This document shows, in pieces, positions 63,087-64,000 of a DNA stretch of 64,000 nt (position 1 is its first letter; every line of letters begins with the position of its first letter). Location: NCBI GenBank assembly GCA_030528645.1, contig JAUMYM010000005.1, positions 1 through 64,000 of the forward strand. Direction: 5' to 3'. The stretch is from Erysipelotrichaceae bacterium. Its GTDB lineage: Bacteria; Bacillota_I; Bacilli_A; Erysipelotrichales; Erysipelotrichaceae. The notes under the pieces are model-generated. The model was not told where the DNA came from and did not search any database. It worked only from the letters and a program-made list of their open reading frames with translations. Both the position numbers and the translations under genes were made by a program.

Positions 63087-64000
63087 TTTAGAAAAGAATT
63101 TTATAAGTGCTGTAGTGTATGTACATAATCATGAAGATGTTATTTTAAATTATTTAACTAGCATTGTTACTTGTTTAAAACAGCATTTTGAAAACAGTGA
63201 GTTGATTGTTGTTAATGATGATAGTAGTGATCAAACGGTAAATATCATTAAGGAGTTTAAACAAACAACCAGTGACATCTCTATTTCAATCATTCATCTT
63301 TCAAACTTTCATGGTGTAGAAGAAGCAATGATTGCAGGGAGTGACTTAGCAATTGGTGACTTTGTTTTTGAATTTGATAAATGTCATATCCCTTTAAATG
63401 AAACCATTATTATGGATGCATATTATAAGTGCTTACAAGGTAATGATGTCGTCTTTGTTTCTTCCAATAAAAAGGGACCAATGCTTGCCTCGGCGTTTTA
63501 TCGTATTTTTAATAACAATGTTAATCAATATAAAATCTACAGCGATATTTTTAAAGTTGTTTCTCGTAGAGGTATTAATCGTATTAATTCTTTATATAAA
63601 AAAATACCATATCGTAAGGCTGTTTATGCAAACTGTGGCTTACATACCGCACTACTAACTTTTAATGCGGATACCAGTTTACATACATACAGTAAGGATG
63701 TCTTAAATTCTAATATTAAAGTTGGAATTACATCATTAATGTTATTTACCAATGTTGCTTTTAAAGTGGCTGCTATTATTACATTTTTTATGATGATGGT
63801 TTCCTTATCGACAATTGTTTATGTTATTTATGACATTGTTCAATTTGGTGTCATTGGTAGTGGTTGGGCAAGTCTAATGGCGTTTATGGCATTTAGTTTC
63901 TTTGCCGTATTTTTACTAATTACTATTATTTTAAAGTATTTAAGTATTATGTTAGATTTGAATTTTAAAAATCGTAAATATCTAATAGAAAGTATAGAGA
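63079..64000 (+). CDS. GT2-like membrane glycosyltransferase, 3' end outside window
   Basis: Open from the GTG at 63079 to the window end (307 codons). The start has AGAGGTGAT upstream; ATG at 63083 runs into a stop. FISAVVYVHNHEDVI and VNDDSSDQTVNII show the GT-A nucleotide site, and HGVEEAMIAGSDLAIGDFVFEF corresponds to the GtrB/DPM1 region, but the expected DxD is FDKCH (D-x-C), so metal binding is doubtful. Two membrane segments follow near residues 225-255 and 270-295, as in GtrB proteins. It overlaps the oxidoreductase by eight bases. Confidence 0.8.
   Translation, partial: MNDLEKNFISAVVYVHNHEDVILNYLTSIVTCLKQHFENSELIVVNDDSSDQTVNIIKEFKQTTSDISISIIHLSNFHGVEEAMIAGSDLAIGDFVFEFDKCHIPLNETIIMDAYYKCLQGNDVVFVSSNKKGPMLASAFYRIFNNNVNQYKIYSDIFKVVSRRGINRINSLYKKIPYRKAVYANCGLHTALLTFNADTSLHTYSKDVLNSNIKVGITSLMLFTNVAFKVAAIITFFMMMVSLSTIVYVIYDIVQFGVIGSGWASLMAFMAFSFFAVFLLITIILKYLSIMLDLNFKNRKYLIESIE

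Noticed and set aside
63398-63658. An 86-residue + strand frame near the end
   Set aside because: It lies wholly inside the GT2-like gene in another frame and has no support.

Overview
The window is AT-rich (roughly one third G+C by eye) and densely coded, mostly on the + strand, with strong AGGAGG-type ribosome binding sites, many 1-35 base gene overlaps and short intergenic gaps. Gene content (QueA/QueH/Tgt, UppP, type II pyrophosphatase PpaC, LytR-CpsA-Psr and YfhO proteins, no outer-membrane genes) points to a low-GC Gram-positive. An Erysipelotrichia-like lineage is my best guess; it is an inference, not a demonstrated assignment.

Region 1 (1-23.2 kb) is mixed housekeeping. It opens with two CobW/COG0523 GTPase genes, the first cut by the window edge and ending in a tandemly duplicated His/Cys-rich segment, the second fused to a YcgQ-like domain. 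It continues with Ogt, UppP, a CcdA-thioredoxin fusion, a dihydroorotase-like gene without its metal site, a queA-queH fusion with tgt on the minus strand, a SmtB/CzrA-like regulator, a PHP phosphatase, an M42 peptidase, a DUF4358-MBOAT-DHHW cassette (probable extracellular polysaccharide O-acylation), an RlmD-like methyltransferase, a first LCP protein, apeB, an HD hydrolase, map and ppaC.

Region 2 (23.3-23.7 kb) is a tRNA cluster, Asn(GTT)-Glu(TTC)-Lys(CTT), with a terminator-like hairpin between the second and third genes.

Region 3 (23.7-64 kb, running off the edge) is a very large surface-polysaccharide locus. It has three Wzx-type flippases, two Wzy/ligase-like proteins, one initiating sugar-phosphate transferase, one NDP-sugar 4,6-dehydratase, six DxD-containing family 2 glycosyltransferases plus a GtrB-like one, two family 4 glycosyltransferases, several GT-C-like membrane proteins (GtrII-like, DUF6056-like, DUF6077-like, two YfhO), three acyltransferases (two AT3, one hexapeptide), a DUF1919 protein, and a large LCP protein that could attach a finished polymer to the cell wall. 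Probable workflow: dehydratase and sugar transferase start the lipid-linked unit, GT2/GT4 enzymes extend it, flippases export it, Wzy proteins polymerise it, GT-C/YfhO and acyltransferases decorate it outside, and LCP ligates it to peptidoglycan. The number of flippases and polymerases suggests more than one polymer or a mosaic locus.

The most unusual items are: (i) two LCP proteins carrying an extracytoplasmic solute-binding-protein-like segment before the LCP domain; (ii) a 493-residue protein joining a ParB-like motif to a nucleotidyltransferase-like motif inside the polysaccharide operon; (iii) a FAD oxidoreductase with a four-cysteine cluster directly behind the third flippase, followed by a GT2-like protein whose DxD is not conserved; (iv) the queA-queH fusion; (v) a metal-site-less dihydroorotase relative; (vi) recurring extended -10 promoters (TGATATAAT or TGTTAYAAT) very close to start codons, including one likely leaderless gene (yfhO copy 1).

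I saw no CRISPR array, insertion sequence, prophage or rRNA. All assignments come from reading the sequence and recalling family motifs; no database search was run.
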